64,000 nt of DNA, from the NCBI GenBank assembly GCA_024235175.1, contig JACKMX010000004.1, forward strand, positions 124,001-188,000, read 5' to 3'. The notes under the pieces are model-generated. The model was not told where the DNA came from. It made no database searches and worked only from the letters and a program-made list of their open reading frames with translations. Positions 25,967 to 34,366 of this stretch are shown piece by piece. The first letter of the stretch is position 1. Every line of letters starts with the position of its first letter. Source of the stretch: Chromatiaceae bacterium (GTDB lineage Bacteria > Pseudomonadota > Gammaproteobacteria > Chromatiales > Chromatiaceae). The translations under genes and the position numbers were made by a program.

Positions 25967-27037
25967 TCAGCTTTGCTTTTGAATATCCAGGGTATCAACC
26001 GTCGGCCAGGCGCTGATTATCGCCTGCACCAGCGTTGCCAGTGGAATTGCGAAGAAAACCCCCCACAGCCCCCAGAGTCCTCCGAATACCAGGATCGCCA
26101 CGATAATGGCGACCGGATGCAGATTTACCGCTTCGGAAAACAGTACGGGAACCAGAACATTGCCATCCAGAATCTGGATAATGAAATAGGCAACGGTCAG
26201 CGTAATAAATTCGCTGCCCCAACCCCATTGAAACCAGGCAATCAGAATAACCGGGAAAGTGACCACAGCAGCACCGATGTAGGGAATAATGACAGAGAGT
26301 CCGACCAACACCCCAAGTAATACCGCGTACTGCAGCCCGAGTACGCTGAAAACAAAAGAGCTGACACCCCAGACAATGACTATCTCCCAAAATTTTCCGC
26401 GTACATAGTTGGCGATCTGCCGGTCCATATCACGCCATACTGTATCGGCCAGGCGGCGGTCACGGGGCAAAAAACCCAACAGATAGTTGAGGATCAGTCT
26501 CTTGTCCTTGAGAAAAAAGAACACCAGCAGAGGCATTAGAATAAGATAAACCAGCACCGTGATGACCCCCACGACGGAGGAGAAAGAGATGGAGACCAGG
26601 GTCTGCCCCAGCTCTGCAATCTCCTGGCGGATACTGGCGATGATCTCCTGCACCTCGTCCGGTGAGATAAATTCGGGATAGTGCTGCGGCAGTTGCATCA
26701 GCAGCTTCTGCCCCTCGGTGATCATCAGCGGAATCTGCTGGAAAAGCTCCGTCAACTGACGATATAGCTGCGGCATCACTACAAACAGCAGCAGCGTGAC
26801 GAACAGCAGGAATGCGAGATAAACAACCGATACCGCGATAAAACGGGGAATCCTTTTTCGTTCGATCATTCCCACCAGCCCTTCCAGCAGATAGGCAATG
26901 ACCAGGCTGGCCAGAACCGGGGCAAGCATATCCCCCATCGTTAGCACAACCGCGAACAAGATCAGCAGGAAAATGGTCAGGAAAACGACTTCCGGATCAG
27001 AAAAATATCGCTTGAACCATTGCGTAAGATAGCGCAT
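25967..27037 (-). CDS. AI-2E family transporter (PerM/YdiK-type permease)
   Basis: 356 residues with about eight membrane segments: an N-terminal pair (VVFLTIFLLILFAVVLTM; VLASLVIAYLLEGLV), then a soluble stretch and a membrane block with GVITVLVYLILMPLLVFFFLKD. The closing segment VLVFGGLWGLWGVFFAIPLATL is the family hallmark. Members export or exchange diverse substrates, including AI-2 in E. coli TqsA and Na+/H+ in others, so the substrate cannot be named from sequence. It is convergent with the DUF2892 gene and follows the small gene at 27067 by 29 bases. Confidence 0.9.
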   Translation of the reverse strand: MRYLTQWFKRYFSDPEVVFLTIFLLILFAVVLTMGDMLAPVLASLVIAYLLEGLVGMIERKRIPRFIAVSVVYLAFLLFVTLLLFVVMPQLYRQLTELFQQIPLMITEGQKLLMQLPQHYPEFISPDEVQEIIASIRQEIAELGQTLVSISFSSVVGVITVLVYLILMPLLVFFFLKDKRLILNYLLGFLPRDRRLADTVWRDMDRQIANYVRGKFWEIVIVWGVSSFVFSVLGLQYAVLLGVLVGLSVIIPYIGAAVVTFPVILIAWFQWGWGSEFITLTVAYFIIQILDGNVLVPVLFSEAVNLHPVAIIVAILVFGGLWGLWGVFFAIPLATLVQAIISAWPTVDTLDIQKQS

Positions 27038-27066
27038 ATAAGACGATGCCCAACGAAAGACGGAGG

Positions 27067-27450
27067 CTACTCCCCGTCGTCATTATGCCGCTTGTAGTGG
27101 GATACAAAAAGTGCTTCGAGATCGTCGATCACTTCAGATGCGGCGCGGCCATGCATTATATGCGCCGACATCAAAGACGAGGTTTCTGTCAGCAGATCCT
27201 GCCTGTCGATCATGTAATAGGTTTCGGAGAGCCGTTTGATCGCTCCGATTACCGTCTCTTTTTTGGGCCTGGGTATGGATTTGGGCTCTGCAGGAGGGGC
27301 TGCAGCAGCCGGCTCGGCGTGTTCAAGGCTCCGGCTGACCAGAAACTCCGCAAACGCCCTGAGACTTTCCCGATCGGACTGATCGAGTTTCAGGTAGTTA
27401 TCCAGCAGCGATCTTTGATCCGGGGGTAATTTTACTCTGGGTGCAAGCAA
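27067..27450 (-). CDS. Conserved hypothetical protein next to a LysR gene
   Basis: 127 residues, soluble. The N-terminal helical part (LLDNYLKLDQSDRESLRAFAEFL) is joined by an Ala/Pro linker (about residues 50-63) to a second helical part (TVIGAIKRLSETYYMIDRQDLL). It begins two bases after the LysR gene's stop, so the pair is coupled. I do not recognise a characterised family. Similar short proteins beside a LysR gene in sulfur-oxidising gammaproteobacteria are a recollection only. A regulatory-partner role would fit the coupling but is inference. Confidence 0.75.
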   Translation of the reverse strand: MLAPRVKLPPDQRSLLDNYLKLDQSDRESLRAFAEFLVSRSLEHAEPAAAAPPAEPKSIPRPKKETVIGAIKRLSETYYMIDRQDLLTETSSLMSAHIMHGRAASEVIDDLEALFVSHYKRHNDDGE

Positions 27451-27452
27451 CG

Positions 27453-28361
27453 TCAGGATTCACCCGGATGATCTCGGCAGTAGTCCTGCGCAAACGTGAG
27501 CAGTTCGTCCATCACGCGCATACGGAACTTCTGCTTTTGATGGACGAATGAAAACGGCCGTTCCAACGGTGGATTCAGATTGATCGCCACCAAGGTGCCA
27601 AGCTTCAACTCTTTCTGCACCGTCGCGGCAGAGACCACGGATATCCCCATACCTGCCTCGACAGCACCTTTCACCGCCTCCGGGCTGCCCAGTTCCATGG
27701 AGATATTGAGCAGATCGCTGCTGCTGCCCACGGACTCCAGGTATTCGTTGATCACTTCGCGCGTCCCGGATCCCTCCTCGCGGCAGATAAAGGGATACTT
27801 CAGCAGATCCTCATAGGTAAAGTACTCGCGGCCCGCCTCAACGTGGTCCGGTGGGACTATTGCCGTCAGATGGTCGGCCCGGCATCTCTCCAACACCAGG
27901 TTCTTATTGGCCACCGGCGCCTCCACCACACCCAGATCGATGGTGTTGTTTTCGACCATCGATACTATACCCTCTGTATTGGATACCTTGAGGTGAATGT
28001 TGATATCGGGATAACGTTTCTTGAAGTCGCCCAGCAGTGCGGGGAGCATATATTCCGCAATTGTGGTACTGGCGCCAATAGTGAGCGAACCGCTCACTTC
28101 CCCGGTCATCTCCCGTACACCGTTCTCCATCTCGTTGTAGAGCACGAAGATCTTATCGGCGTAACTGTAAACACGGTGCCCCGCTTCGGTAAGGCTGATT
28201 CGATTGTGAGTGCGATCAAACAGGCGCGTATTGAAATACTCTTCGAGTTGGCGAACCTGGAATGTGACCGCGGGTTGAGTCATATGCAGCGACTCTGCGG
28301 CCTTGGTAAAACTCAATAAGCGCGCAACCGTAAAAAACACCTGCAGTCTACGATCAGCCAT
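27453..28361 (-). CDS. LysR-family transcriptional regulator
   Basis: 302 residues. The N-terminal winged helix-turn-helix (LQVFFTVARLLSFTKAAESLHMTQPAVTFQVRQLEEYF) and the effector-binding domain, with SLTIGASTTIAEYMLP and AGMGISVVSAATV, are intact. It resembles the CysL/CbbR-like branch; the inducer is not deducible. It precedes the 127-residue gene and is divergent from the FadL-like porin gene 271 bases away. LysR regulators often control a divergent neighbour, so the porin is a candidate target. A palindrome upstream (28409-28418) may be its own operator. Confidence 0.93.
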   Translation of the reverse strand: MADRRLQVFFTVARLLSFTKAAESLHMTQPAVTFQVRQLEEYFNTRLFDRTHNRISLTEAGHRVYSYADKIFVLYNEMENGVREMTGEVSGSLTIGASTTIAEYMLPALLGDFKKRYPDINIHLKVSNTEGIVSMVENNTIDLGVVEAPVANKNLVLERCRADHLTAIVPPDHVEAGREYFTYEDLLKYPFICREEGSGTREVINEYLESVGSSSDLLNISMELGSPEAVKGAVEAGMGISVVSAATVQKELKLGTLVAINLNPPLERPFSFVHQKQKFRMRVMDELLTFAQDYCRDHPGES

Positions 28362-28408
28362 TTGAAACCCCTGTACTCTTCAGAGCTTGAATCCGGGTGG
28401 GTGATAAA

Positions 28409-28418
28409 ATAAGCTTAT
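28409..28418. promoter_or_regulatory. Palindrome upstream of the LysR gene, possible operator
   Basis: ATAAGCTTAT is a perfect 10-base palindrome 48 bases upstream of the LysR start, inside the divergent 271-base region. Its place suits LysR autoregulation, but no extended T-N11-A box was proved. The rest of 28362-28632 is AT-rich with no gene. Confidence 0.25.
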
Positions 28419-28632
28419 ATCATAGTTTCCTAATTAAAGCCATATGCTTTCCGCCATCCACCGGGCTCTTAACTTAACAAGATATTGTGGAACCTGTTGC
28501 AAGGTGTTAGATTCCCGGAAGAAAATTCCTTTATTTTAGAGTTTTGCCTCTGATTGACTCTAAAAAATATCGATCAGAAGCCAAATTAACCAGTGCACAG
28601 ACACTTGCCGGGTTCGGAGAGGGGATGGATAG

Positions 28633-29928
28633 ATGAAAAAAAGTTTGCTGTTTACTGCAATTGCCGTTGCCTCGTCGCAGTCAATGGCGGCAGCTTATAA
28701 AATTCCGGAGCAGTCGATCAACTCGACCGCTCTCGCGGGCGCCTACGTTGCCAACGCTAGCGGCGCGGACGCAAATTATTACAACCCTGCAGCGATGGTG
28801 TTTAACGAAGACGGCGCATCGATTGAGGGCGATCTCACCTTAATTCACCTGACAAGTATCAGCGTGGATAACGATACTGCGGGAACAATGGATGACGAAA
28901 CCGAGAGCGAAAACTTTCTGGTGCCGACCTTTCACTACGTCAGCCCGATCGTCAATAACACACGGTTTGGTTTATCTGTAGTTGCACCGGCGGGACTCAG
29001 CAAACGCTGGAAGGGCTTCAACCAGGCGTTTGCAGAGGAGTTCACCCTTAAAACCATTGAGATCAACCCGGCTATGGGCTACCGGATCAACGATCAGGTC
29101 TCTGTTGGCGCCGGCTTTCGTATAATTTATTCGGAAGGCGTGGTTAAGAGTTCGAAAACGAAACATCCAGGAGTGACGGTCGATCGGGATCTGGAAGGAG
29201 ACTCCTGGGATATGGGTCTCAACTTTGCGCTGCACTACCGTCCCAATGAGAATCTTAATCTTGCGGCAACATATCGCACAAAAATAGATCTTACTGTGGA
29301 AGGTGATGCCAAGTTGACCGGCACGGTCCCTCCGGTGCCGCCAGCTCATCCCCTATTCCCTTTTGTGGGCGCAAGCCTGCCTTCCTACAATGGCGGCGCA
29401 GAGGTCACTATTCCTATACCTGCGGCACTTAATCTGGCCGCTGCATATTCGTTCAACCAGCAGACAACCGTTGAGCTTGTCTATGAGCGAACCTACTGGT
29501 CCGCCTATAAAAAACTGGACTTCGATTACGACTCACCACTCGATCCTTTTGGGGTCTTTGGCGCATTTTTTGATACTCCGTTAACCAAGGATTGGAAGGA
29601 TACCAGCACCTACCGTATTGGTGTAACGCATAAACTGGACAGTAAATGGACATTGATGGGAGGTTTTGCATACGATGAATCACCGGTGAGGGCCAAATAT
29701 GCAGGTTACGAATTGCCGGATTCGGATGCTAAAATTTTCTCTCTTGGAGCTCGTTACCAATATAGCGACAAACTCAACATGGGTTTCGGTCTGCTCTACG
29801 ATAAAAAAGATAAACTCGACATCGATGCTGGGGAGAACAATGAAGCTCGCGGAAGTCTCTCAGGTGGCGCTGAGTTCAAAGACGCCTCCGCGTATCTGTT
29901 CACTGCCGGCTTGAACTATAAATTCTAA
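28633..29928 (+). CDS. FadL/OmpP1/TodX-family outer membrane transporter
   Basis: 431 residues. The signal peptide (MKKSLLFTAIAVASSQSMAA) is followed by YKIPEQSINSTALAGAYVANA and the NPAAM motif of the FadL N-terminal hatch. The C-terminus YLFTAGLNYKF ends in Phe, as an outer-membrane beta-barrel should. FadL-type channels admit hydrophobic compounds (fatty acids, aromatics) without energy. The substrate is not readable. GGAGAGGGG lies about 9 bases before the ATG. It stands alone, divergent from the LysR gene, and ends at a strong terminator. Confidence 0.92.
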   Translation: MKKSLLFTAIAVASSQSMAAAYKIPEQSINSTALAGAYVANASGADANYYNPAAMVFNEDGASIEGDLTLIHLTSISVDNDTAGTMDDETESENFLVPTFHYVSPIVNNTRFGLSVVAPAGLSKRWKGFNQAFAEEFTLKTIEINPAMGYRINDQVSVGAGFRIIYSEGVVKSSKTKHPGVTVDRDLEGDSWDMGLNFALHYRPNENLNLAATYRTKIDLTVEGDAKLTGTVPPVPPAHPLFPFVGASLPSYNGGAEVTIPIPAALNLAAAYSFNQQTTVELVYERTYWSAYKKLDFDYDSPLDPFGVFGAFFDTPLTKDWKDTSTYRIGVTHKLDSKWTLMGGFAYDESPVRAKYAGYELPDSDAKIFSLGARYQYSDKLNMGFGLLYDKKDKLDIDAGENNEARGSLSGGAEFKDASAYLFTAGLNYKF

Positions 29929-29946
29929 CTAACTGTTTATTATAAT

Positions 29947-29985
29947 AAAAAAGCCGCAGCCCAAAATCCGGACTGCGGCTTTTTT
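29947..29985. terminator. Rho-independent terminator after the FadL-like gene (bidirectional)
   Basis: AAAAAAGCCGCAG (29947-29959) pairs perfectly with CTGCGGCTTTTTT (29973-29985) across a 13-base loop. With A-run on one side and T-run on the other it works in both directions, for the porin gene and for dsrE2 coming from the other side (ends 30010). Confidence 0.9.
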
Positions 29986-30009
29986 ATAGCTGGAATGTGC
30001 TGCGGAGCG

Positions 30010-30489
30010 TCAGATATATAGGCAGATATCCGACTCGCCGGCAAACTCGAAAAAGCGGGCAGCACCGGCAAATTCGATGCCATCGATAAAATCAGATGGA
30101 CTCATGTCGAACAGATCCACGGTCATCTGACAGGCAATTAGCCGTACTTCGGCCTCCTGGCAGAGTTCGCGCAGCTCCTCGAGCCCGGCAACACCCTTGT
30201 CCGCCATCTTCTTCTTCATCATGTAGGTCATCATCGACTGCATGCCGGGCAGTGCGGTCAGCGCCACCGGAAACCACTTGTCCATGCCCATGGGCATGGG
30301 CATTCCCGGATTGCCCAAGGGGGTGACCTCCAGGGAGAGTCTCTTCTTTAGCAGCTGCAATCCGTAGAAAGTGAAGAAAATCTCGGTGTCATAACCCAGC
30401 GCGGATGCGGTCGAGGCGAGGATAAACGGGGGATATGCCCAGTCCAACGAACCCTTGGTGGCGATAATGGCTAACTTTTTCTGCTCCAT
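30010..30489 (-). CDS. dsrE2: DsrE2-type membrane-associated sulfur-transfer protein
   Basis: 159 residues with a DsrE/DsrF-like fold: KKLAIIATKGSLDWAYPPFILASTASALGYD at the start, a hydrophobic Met-rich middle (GMPMPMGMDKW; TALPGMQSMMTYMM), and two conserved Cys, in VRLIACQMTVDLF and GESDICLYI near the C-terminus. DsrE2 works with rhodanese and TusA in moving sulfane sulfur in sulfur oxidisers, shown in Allochromatium for the rhd-tusA-dsrE2 set. The gene order rhd (30917), tusA (30551), dsrE2 here matches. GGAGG precedes the ATG by 5 bases. It converges on the terminator at 29947. Confidence 0.9.
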   Translation of the reverse strand: MEQKKLAIIATKGSLDWAYPPFILASTASALGYDTEIFFTFYGLQLLKKRLSLEVTPLGNPGMPMPMGMDKWFPVALTALPGMQSMMTYMMKKKMADKGVAGLEELRELCQEAEVRLIACQMTVDLFDMSPSDFIDGIEFAGAARFFEFAGESDICLYI

Positions 30490-30550
30490 TCAAACCTCCT
30501 CCCAACTTAAATACCAGATATGTAAGGATCGAATATAGAACTGACGGTTA

Positions 30551-30781
30551 TCAGGCCTTTTTGATCAGAAAGTGAAATTTACCGCCCTCTTCCTTTGATT
30601 CCATCAGCTCATTTCCGGTCTGTTTGGCGAATGCCTCGAAATCTTTGACCGAGCCGGGATCCGTGGCGATGATGTGCAGCACCTGGCCGGCTGCAAGGCC
30701 AGACAAGCTCTTCTTTGCGCGCAGTATCGGTAGTGGGCAGTTAAGCCCGCTGGCATCCAGCTCCAGATCAAAATCAGCCAT
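30551..30781 (-). CDS. tusA: Sulfur carrier protein TusA
   Basis: 76 residues. The active Cys15 lies in SGLNCPLPIL, the CPxP motif of TusA. A second typical part is GQVLHIIATDPGSVKDFEAF. TusA accepts a persulfide and hands it on, here most likely from the rhodanese encoded upstream to DsrE2 or to an oxidation pathway. AGGAGG lies 9 bases before the ATG. The neighbours define the sulfur-oxidation variant rather than the tRNA-thiolation pathway, although one TusA may serve both. Confidence 0.94.
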   Translation of the reverse strand: MADFDLELDASGLNCPLPILRAKKSLSGLAAGQVLHIIATDPGSVKDFEAFAKQTGNELMESKEEGGKFHFLIKKA

Positions 30782-30916
30782 TTTGCAAAACCTCCTGGGG
30801 TTCGTGTGTAAGAAAATCAGATAGACCTTATATTCTAACTCTCAATGAAACGCAAGTCGCCCGCTTCACCTGAAAGCGCATCTTTCGAAAAGAGATAACC
30901 GACACTGAAGCCTGGG

Positions 30917-31255
30917 TCAAGCGTATGCAACGATCTCAAACCGGTTTCTGGCCCAGTCAATTATCCCACCCTTCAAATTGGTTACGTTGTTGAATCCCTG
31001 CTGCATGAGATACATGCATGCATGATATGAGCGTGCGCCGCTACGGCAATAGAGGACTATCTCGCGGTCCTTCGGAAATTCATTCATGCGCACCGGAATC
31101 AGATGCATCGGCAGATGGGCGGAGCTGGGCAGCATTCCATGTACCACCTCCGCGTCACTGCGGATATCCAGCAGATAAAACACCTCTTTCGCAGACAACT
31201 TCTTTTCCAACTCAACGGACTCGATCTCTTTTACCACAATTTCTCCGTATGTCAT
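30917..31255 (-). CDS. rhd: Single-domain rhodanese (sulfurtransferase) of the rhd-tusA-dsrE2 set
   Basis: 112 residues with the rhodanese loop CRSGARS, catalytic Cys70 counted from the ATG at 31255, and LLDIRSDAEVVHGMLPSSAHLP. It loads sulfane sulfur onto TusA. The ATG lacks a ribosome binding site. A GTG six codons later (31237) has GGAG with a 5-base spacer and may be the true start. A promoter with a perfect TATAAT lies just upstream (31279-31308). It is the first gene of the small operon and is divergent from cysG. Confidence 0.92.
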   Translation of the reverse strand: MTYGEIVVKEIESVELEKKLSAKEVFYLLDIRSDAEVVHGMLPSSAHLPMHLIPVRMNEFPKDREIVLYCRSGARSYHACMYLMQQGFNNVTNLKGGIIDWARNRFEIVAYA

Positions 31256-31278
31256 TGATACGATATAAACAACCGTGC

Positions 31279-31308
31279 ATTATATTGGATTTTTGCTAAT
31301 ATAAGCAA
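31279..31308 (-). promoter_or_regulatory. Sigma-70-type promoter of rhd-tusA-dsrE2 with overlapping dyad
   Basis: On the minus strand TTGCTT (31308-31303) and TATAAT (31284-31279) are spaced by 18 bases, ending about 24 bases before the rhd start. The -35 element sits in a near-perfect palindrome (TTGCTAATATAAGCAA at 31293-31308 on the plus strand), a plausible repressor or activator site. No such regulator could be named. Confidence 0.45.
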
Positions 31309-31450
31309 TGATCAATATAGCATCGATAGGCAAGCTGGTTCCAACCCACACCCCATGCTAGAGTTCGCGTTTTCGCGGAGAGATCAATCCCGACCTCTCT
31401 CTGATTCTGATTCAAGAGCTGTTATGAACCCGGTATCTCAAAACTGAACC

Positions 31451-32893
31451 ATGGATTTTTTGCCGCTGTTTCTCAACATAAAGAACAAAATCTGCCTGGT
31501 CGTCGGTGGCGGAGAAGTTGCCGCCCGAAAAGTAAACCTATTGCGCAAGGCGGGCGGTAACGTGACTGTGGTCGCCCCTGAACTCTGCCCCGGACTGCTG
31601 AAGCTTTCTGCCGCCAGCGAGATCATCCATCACGCACGCCACTTCGAACAGGCCGACCTGAGCGGTGCAATGCTGGTGATAGCGGCCACCGATAACGCCG
31701 GCATCAACCAAATGGTTTCAGAGCAGGCAGAACGGTTGAATATTCCGGTCAATGTCGTGGACCAGCCAAAGCTCTGTTCGTTTATCGTACCTTCCATCAT
31801 CGACCGCTCTCCGGTAATCGCAGCGGTCTCCACCGGCGGCGCTTCGCCGGTTCTGGCACGAATCATCCGAACCCGTCTGGAAACACTGATTCCCTCCGGT
31901 TATGGGCGCCTGGCGGATCTTGCCAATCGCTTTCGCTCGCGCGTTAAAGAGCGCTTCGAAAACTCACCGGAGCGGCGGCGCTTCTGGGAGAAGGTATTGA
32001 ACAGCGGTGTTGCAGAGCGTGTTTTTTCCGGCCATATGGAAGAGGCTGAAGCCGCTATGTTGCAGGCGCTGGAGAACGGCGCAGCTTCTGCTGCAATGGG
32101 TGAAGTGTACCTGGTGGGCGGTGGTCCGGGCGATCCGGATCTGATCTCATTTCGTGCACTTAGGCTGATGCAGCAAGCCGATGTGGTGGTCTACGACAGA
32201 CTGGTGGCACAAGCTATTCTTGAGATGACCCGACGCGACGCCGAGCGTATCTATGTAGGAAAAGAGCGCGATCAGCACGCCATGCGCCAGGAGGAGATCA
32301 ACCGTCTGCTGGTTAAATTGGCCAAGGAGGGAAAGCGGGTGGTGCGGCTGAAAGGAGGCGACCCTTTCATATTCGGGCGTGGCGGTGAAGAGATAGATAC
32401 CCTCTCTGCAGAGGGGGTGCCGTTTCAAGTGGTCCCGGCGGTAACAGCGGCGTCCGGATGCGCGGCCTATGCAGGTATTCCGTTGACACACCGCGACTAC
32501 GCCCAGTCTGTTACCTTCGTTACCGGCCACCTCAAAGACGGCTCCATGAACCTCAACTGGAGCCAGCTGGCACAGCCCAATCAGACCGTGGTCTTCTATA
32601 TGGGACTGCTGGGACTGCCGGTGATAACCAAACAGCTTATGGCACATGGCGTATCTCCCGATATGCCGGTAGCACTGGTGCAGCAGGGTACGACCGAACA
32701 TCAGCGGGTTTTTACCGGTACTCTGAGCAGTATTCAGGCGATCGTGGATCGCGAGAAACCCAAACCGCCCACGCTGATCATCGTTGGCGATGTTGTCAGG
32801 CTGCAGGAGAAGCTTAGCTGGTATAAAACACCGGAACAGCCGCGTAAAGGGGCTACCACTCCCATCGGTACGCCGTCCGATACCTTGCCCTGA
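31451..32893 (+). CDS. cysG: Siroheme synthase CysG (trifunctional)
   Basis: 480 residues. The N-terminal part (1-205) is the precorrin-2 dehydrogenase/sirohydrochlorin ferrochelatase, with the NAD loop VVGGGEVAARKVNLL and VSTGGASPVLARIIRTRLE. The C-terminal part is SAM uroporphyrinogen III methyltransferase, with VYLVGGGPGDPDLISFRALRLMQQADVVVYDRLV and LKGGDPFIFGRGGEE. The fused enzyme makes siroheme for sulfite or nitrite reductases, including the reverse Dsr enzyme of sulfur oxidisers. It is divergent from the sulfur-transfer operon and lies upstream of ubiT. Confidence 0.94.
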   Translation: MDFLPLFLNIKNKICLVVGGGEVAARKVNLLRKAGGNVTVVAPELCPGLLKLSAASEIIHHARHFEQADLSGAMLVIAATDNAGINQMVSEQAERLNIPVNVVDQPKLCSFIVPSIIDRSPVIAAVSTGGASPVLARIIRTRLETLIPSGYGRLADLANRFRSRVKERFENSPERRRFWEKVLNSGVAERVFSGHMEEAEAAMLQALENGAASAAMGEVYLVGGGPGDPDLISFRALRLMQQADVVVYDRLVAQAILEMTRRDAERIYVGKERDQHAMRQEEINRLLVKLAKEGKRVVRLKGGDPFIFGRGGEEIDTLSAEGVPFQVVPAVTAASGCAAYAGIPLTHRDYAQSVTFVTGHLKDGSMNLNWSQLAQPNQTVVFYMGLLGLPVITKQLMAHGVSPDMPVALVQQGTTEHQRVFTGTLSSIQAIVDREKPKPPTLIIVGDVVRLQEKLSWYKTPEQPRKGATTPIGTPSDTLP

Positions 32894-32997
32894 CTCATAT
32901 GGATATTCACGAAACGCTTTGTCCGGCCCCGGGACGACAGTACCTTTTCAGCTGTTTCGATGGGGTGCTGATCAAAAGCAAACCAGGTTAAATCCCA

Positions 32998-33483
32998 ATG
33001 AACAATGTCATACATTCAAGAACCCCTCAGCCGAAGTTTCCAGCACCCCTGGCATGGCCTCTGGGACTGATCCCGACCCGCCTGAACAGTGCGATATTGG
33101 TGAAATTGTTAAACCGGCTGTTTGCACCTGAACTGGCCGACGGCGAACTCGATTTTCTGGCCGGCAGGCAAATGCTGATAAAAGTTGCGGATGCCCGGCT
33201 GAGTTATCGTATAACGCTTGAGGACGGCCTGCTGGCAAGCGCTGACAACGGGCAGCGGGAAGATCTCAGCATCGAGGGAAACATCTACGATTTTCTGCTT
33301 TTGGCAACCCGCCGTGAAGACACCGACACGCTGTTTTTCAATCGCAGGCTGAAGCTCGGAGGCGATACGGAACTGGGGCTTTACGTCAAAAACTTCCTGG
33401 ACGGAATGGAGATCGAGGGGCGTATGGGACCATTGCTGAAACTGCTTAACGGGGCCGCCTTGGTCATGGCGCGCCTTCCCTGA
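32998..33483 (+). CDS. ubiT: Anaerobic ubiquinone accessory factor UbiT (SCP2 domain)
   Basis: 161 residues. An N-terminal hydrophobic-Pro segment (FPAPLAWPLGLIPTRLNSA) is followed by an SCP2 lipid-binding domain (LAGRQMLIKVADARLSYRITLEDG; SIEGNIYDFLLLATRREDTDTLFFNRRLKLGGDTELG). UbiT binds isoprenyl-quinone intermediates and works with UbiU/UbiV in O2-independent ubiquinone synthesis in E. coli (known). Here ubiU and ubiV are on the opposite strand about 1-3 kb away. The start is given at the ATG at 32998. Confidence 0.88.
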   Translation: MNNVIHSRTPQPKFPAPLAWPLGLIPTRLNSAILVKLLNRLFAPELADGELDFLAGRQMLIKVADARLSYRITLEDGLLASADNGQREDLSIEGNIYDFLLLATRREDTDTLFFNRRLKLGGDTELGLYVKNFLDGMEIEGRMGPLLKLLNGAALVMARLP

Positions 33484-33530
33484 TCAAAGGCCGCCACTCT
33501 CCGCTTCGAAGTTCAGTTTCTAGACTCTCC

Positions 33531-33797
33531 AGTACTCCTTCAAGGTGATAACTGCGGATGCAGTGAGCTTGTCGGCGTTCAGGGCAAGGCACGCCTCGCA
33601 GGGAATGGCAGTTTCCCTTGCCAAGAGGCGTAACACCGCCATGAACGCTGACAAGCTCACCCAAAGGGCATCTCCATGTGGCTCCCCAGCGGCGTTGCAG
33701 TACTTGCCAAGGAGACCCACCCTTGCCTGCGCACTGCGCCTTGCTGGAAAACCACATGGGGATGCTGAACCCGTAATTATCACCTTGAAGGAGTACT
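33531..33797. repeat. 267-bp MITE-like palindromic element, copy 1
   Basis: Ends in inverted repeats of 21 bases (AGTACTCCTTCAAGGTGATA... at 33531 and its complement finishing at 33797, with no mismatch). A second, inner dyad of 18/19 bases (GTGAGCTTGTCGGCGTTCA and TGAACGCTGACAAGCTCAC) is nested inside. A second copy of exactly the same length in the opposite orientation lies at 53974-54240. The 84-residue readings on both strands are by-products of the dyad and have no ribosome binding site. It carries no transposase, so it needs one in trans. Confidence 0.9.
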
Positions 33798-33851
33798 AGC
33801 ATCACGGGGATGGTGGCGCAGGTGAATCCGGGGATACCCCTGAACCAAAGG

Positions 33852-34154
33852 TCAGCTCAGGCTCGGAGCGGCAGCGTCGGGCAGCGTTTCGTTCTGCAGA
33901 GCCTTTTCCGTGATCTCCTCGTAGAGATCGACCGCGCGGGTATAGAGATCCTGTATGTCCGGATTTTCATCAAAGATATGCTTGTTCTGGCCCGCGTCGC
34001 TAAGCACTTCCTCCAGAAACTCTATATCCAGCTCACTCAGTTTACCGCCAAGATTGAGCATCTCTTTGATATCCAGCAGGCGTGGTAACCGCTGCTCGGC
34101 CAGCCGCTCCAGAATAACCTCTTTGATCGCCAGTTTTTTGTCAGTATCGTTCAT
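33852..34154 (-). CDS. Conserved hypothetical protein near ubiV
   Basis: 100 residues, soluble, mostly helical and acidic (LAIKEVILERLAEQRLPRLLDIKEMLNLGGKLSELDIEFLEEVL). The start is MNDTDKK, 10 bases or fewer after a weak GAGAAC. I do not recognise a characterised family. It lies between the MITE and ubiV on the same strand as ubiV, though a 212-base gap weakens the operon case. It ends 54 bases from the MITE. Confidence 0.7.
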   Translation of the reverse strand: MNDTDKKLAIKEVILERLAEQRLPRLLDIKEMLNLGGKLSELDIEFLEEVLSDAGQNKHIFDENPDIQDLYTRAVDLYEEITEKALQNETLPDAAAPSLS

Positions 34155-34366
34155 AGAGTTCTCAAGGTGGTTCAGTGATGAGATCTTAGTGTGGACAGTT
34201 TTACAGAAAGTTCAAGTGAGATTTTACCCTGGCCGGCACGCCGCCGGCCAGCCTGGCGGGGATGACCTAAATTCAACAGTCTGATCATCCGACTGCAGGA
34301 GTCATGTTAAAAGTTGAGATTCGGCCGAGCATAAAGGCGACCAAGAAAGGGAACTTGATCAGCCGA

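Noticed and set aside
33520..33805. Readings of 84-113 residues in the 267-bp element
   Set aside because: The same reading appears on both strands as a result of the palindrome, and no ribosome binding site or domain supports it.
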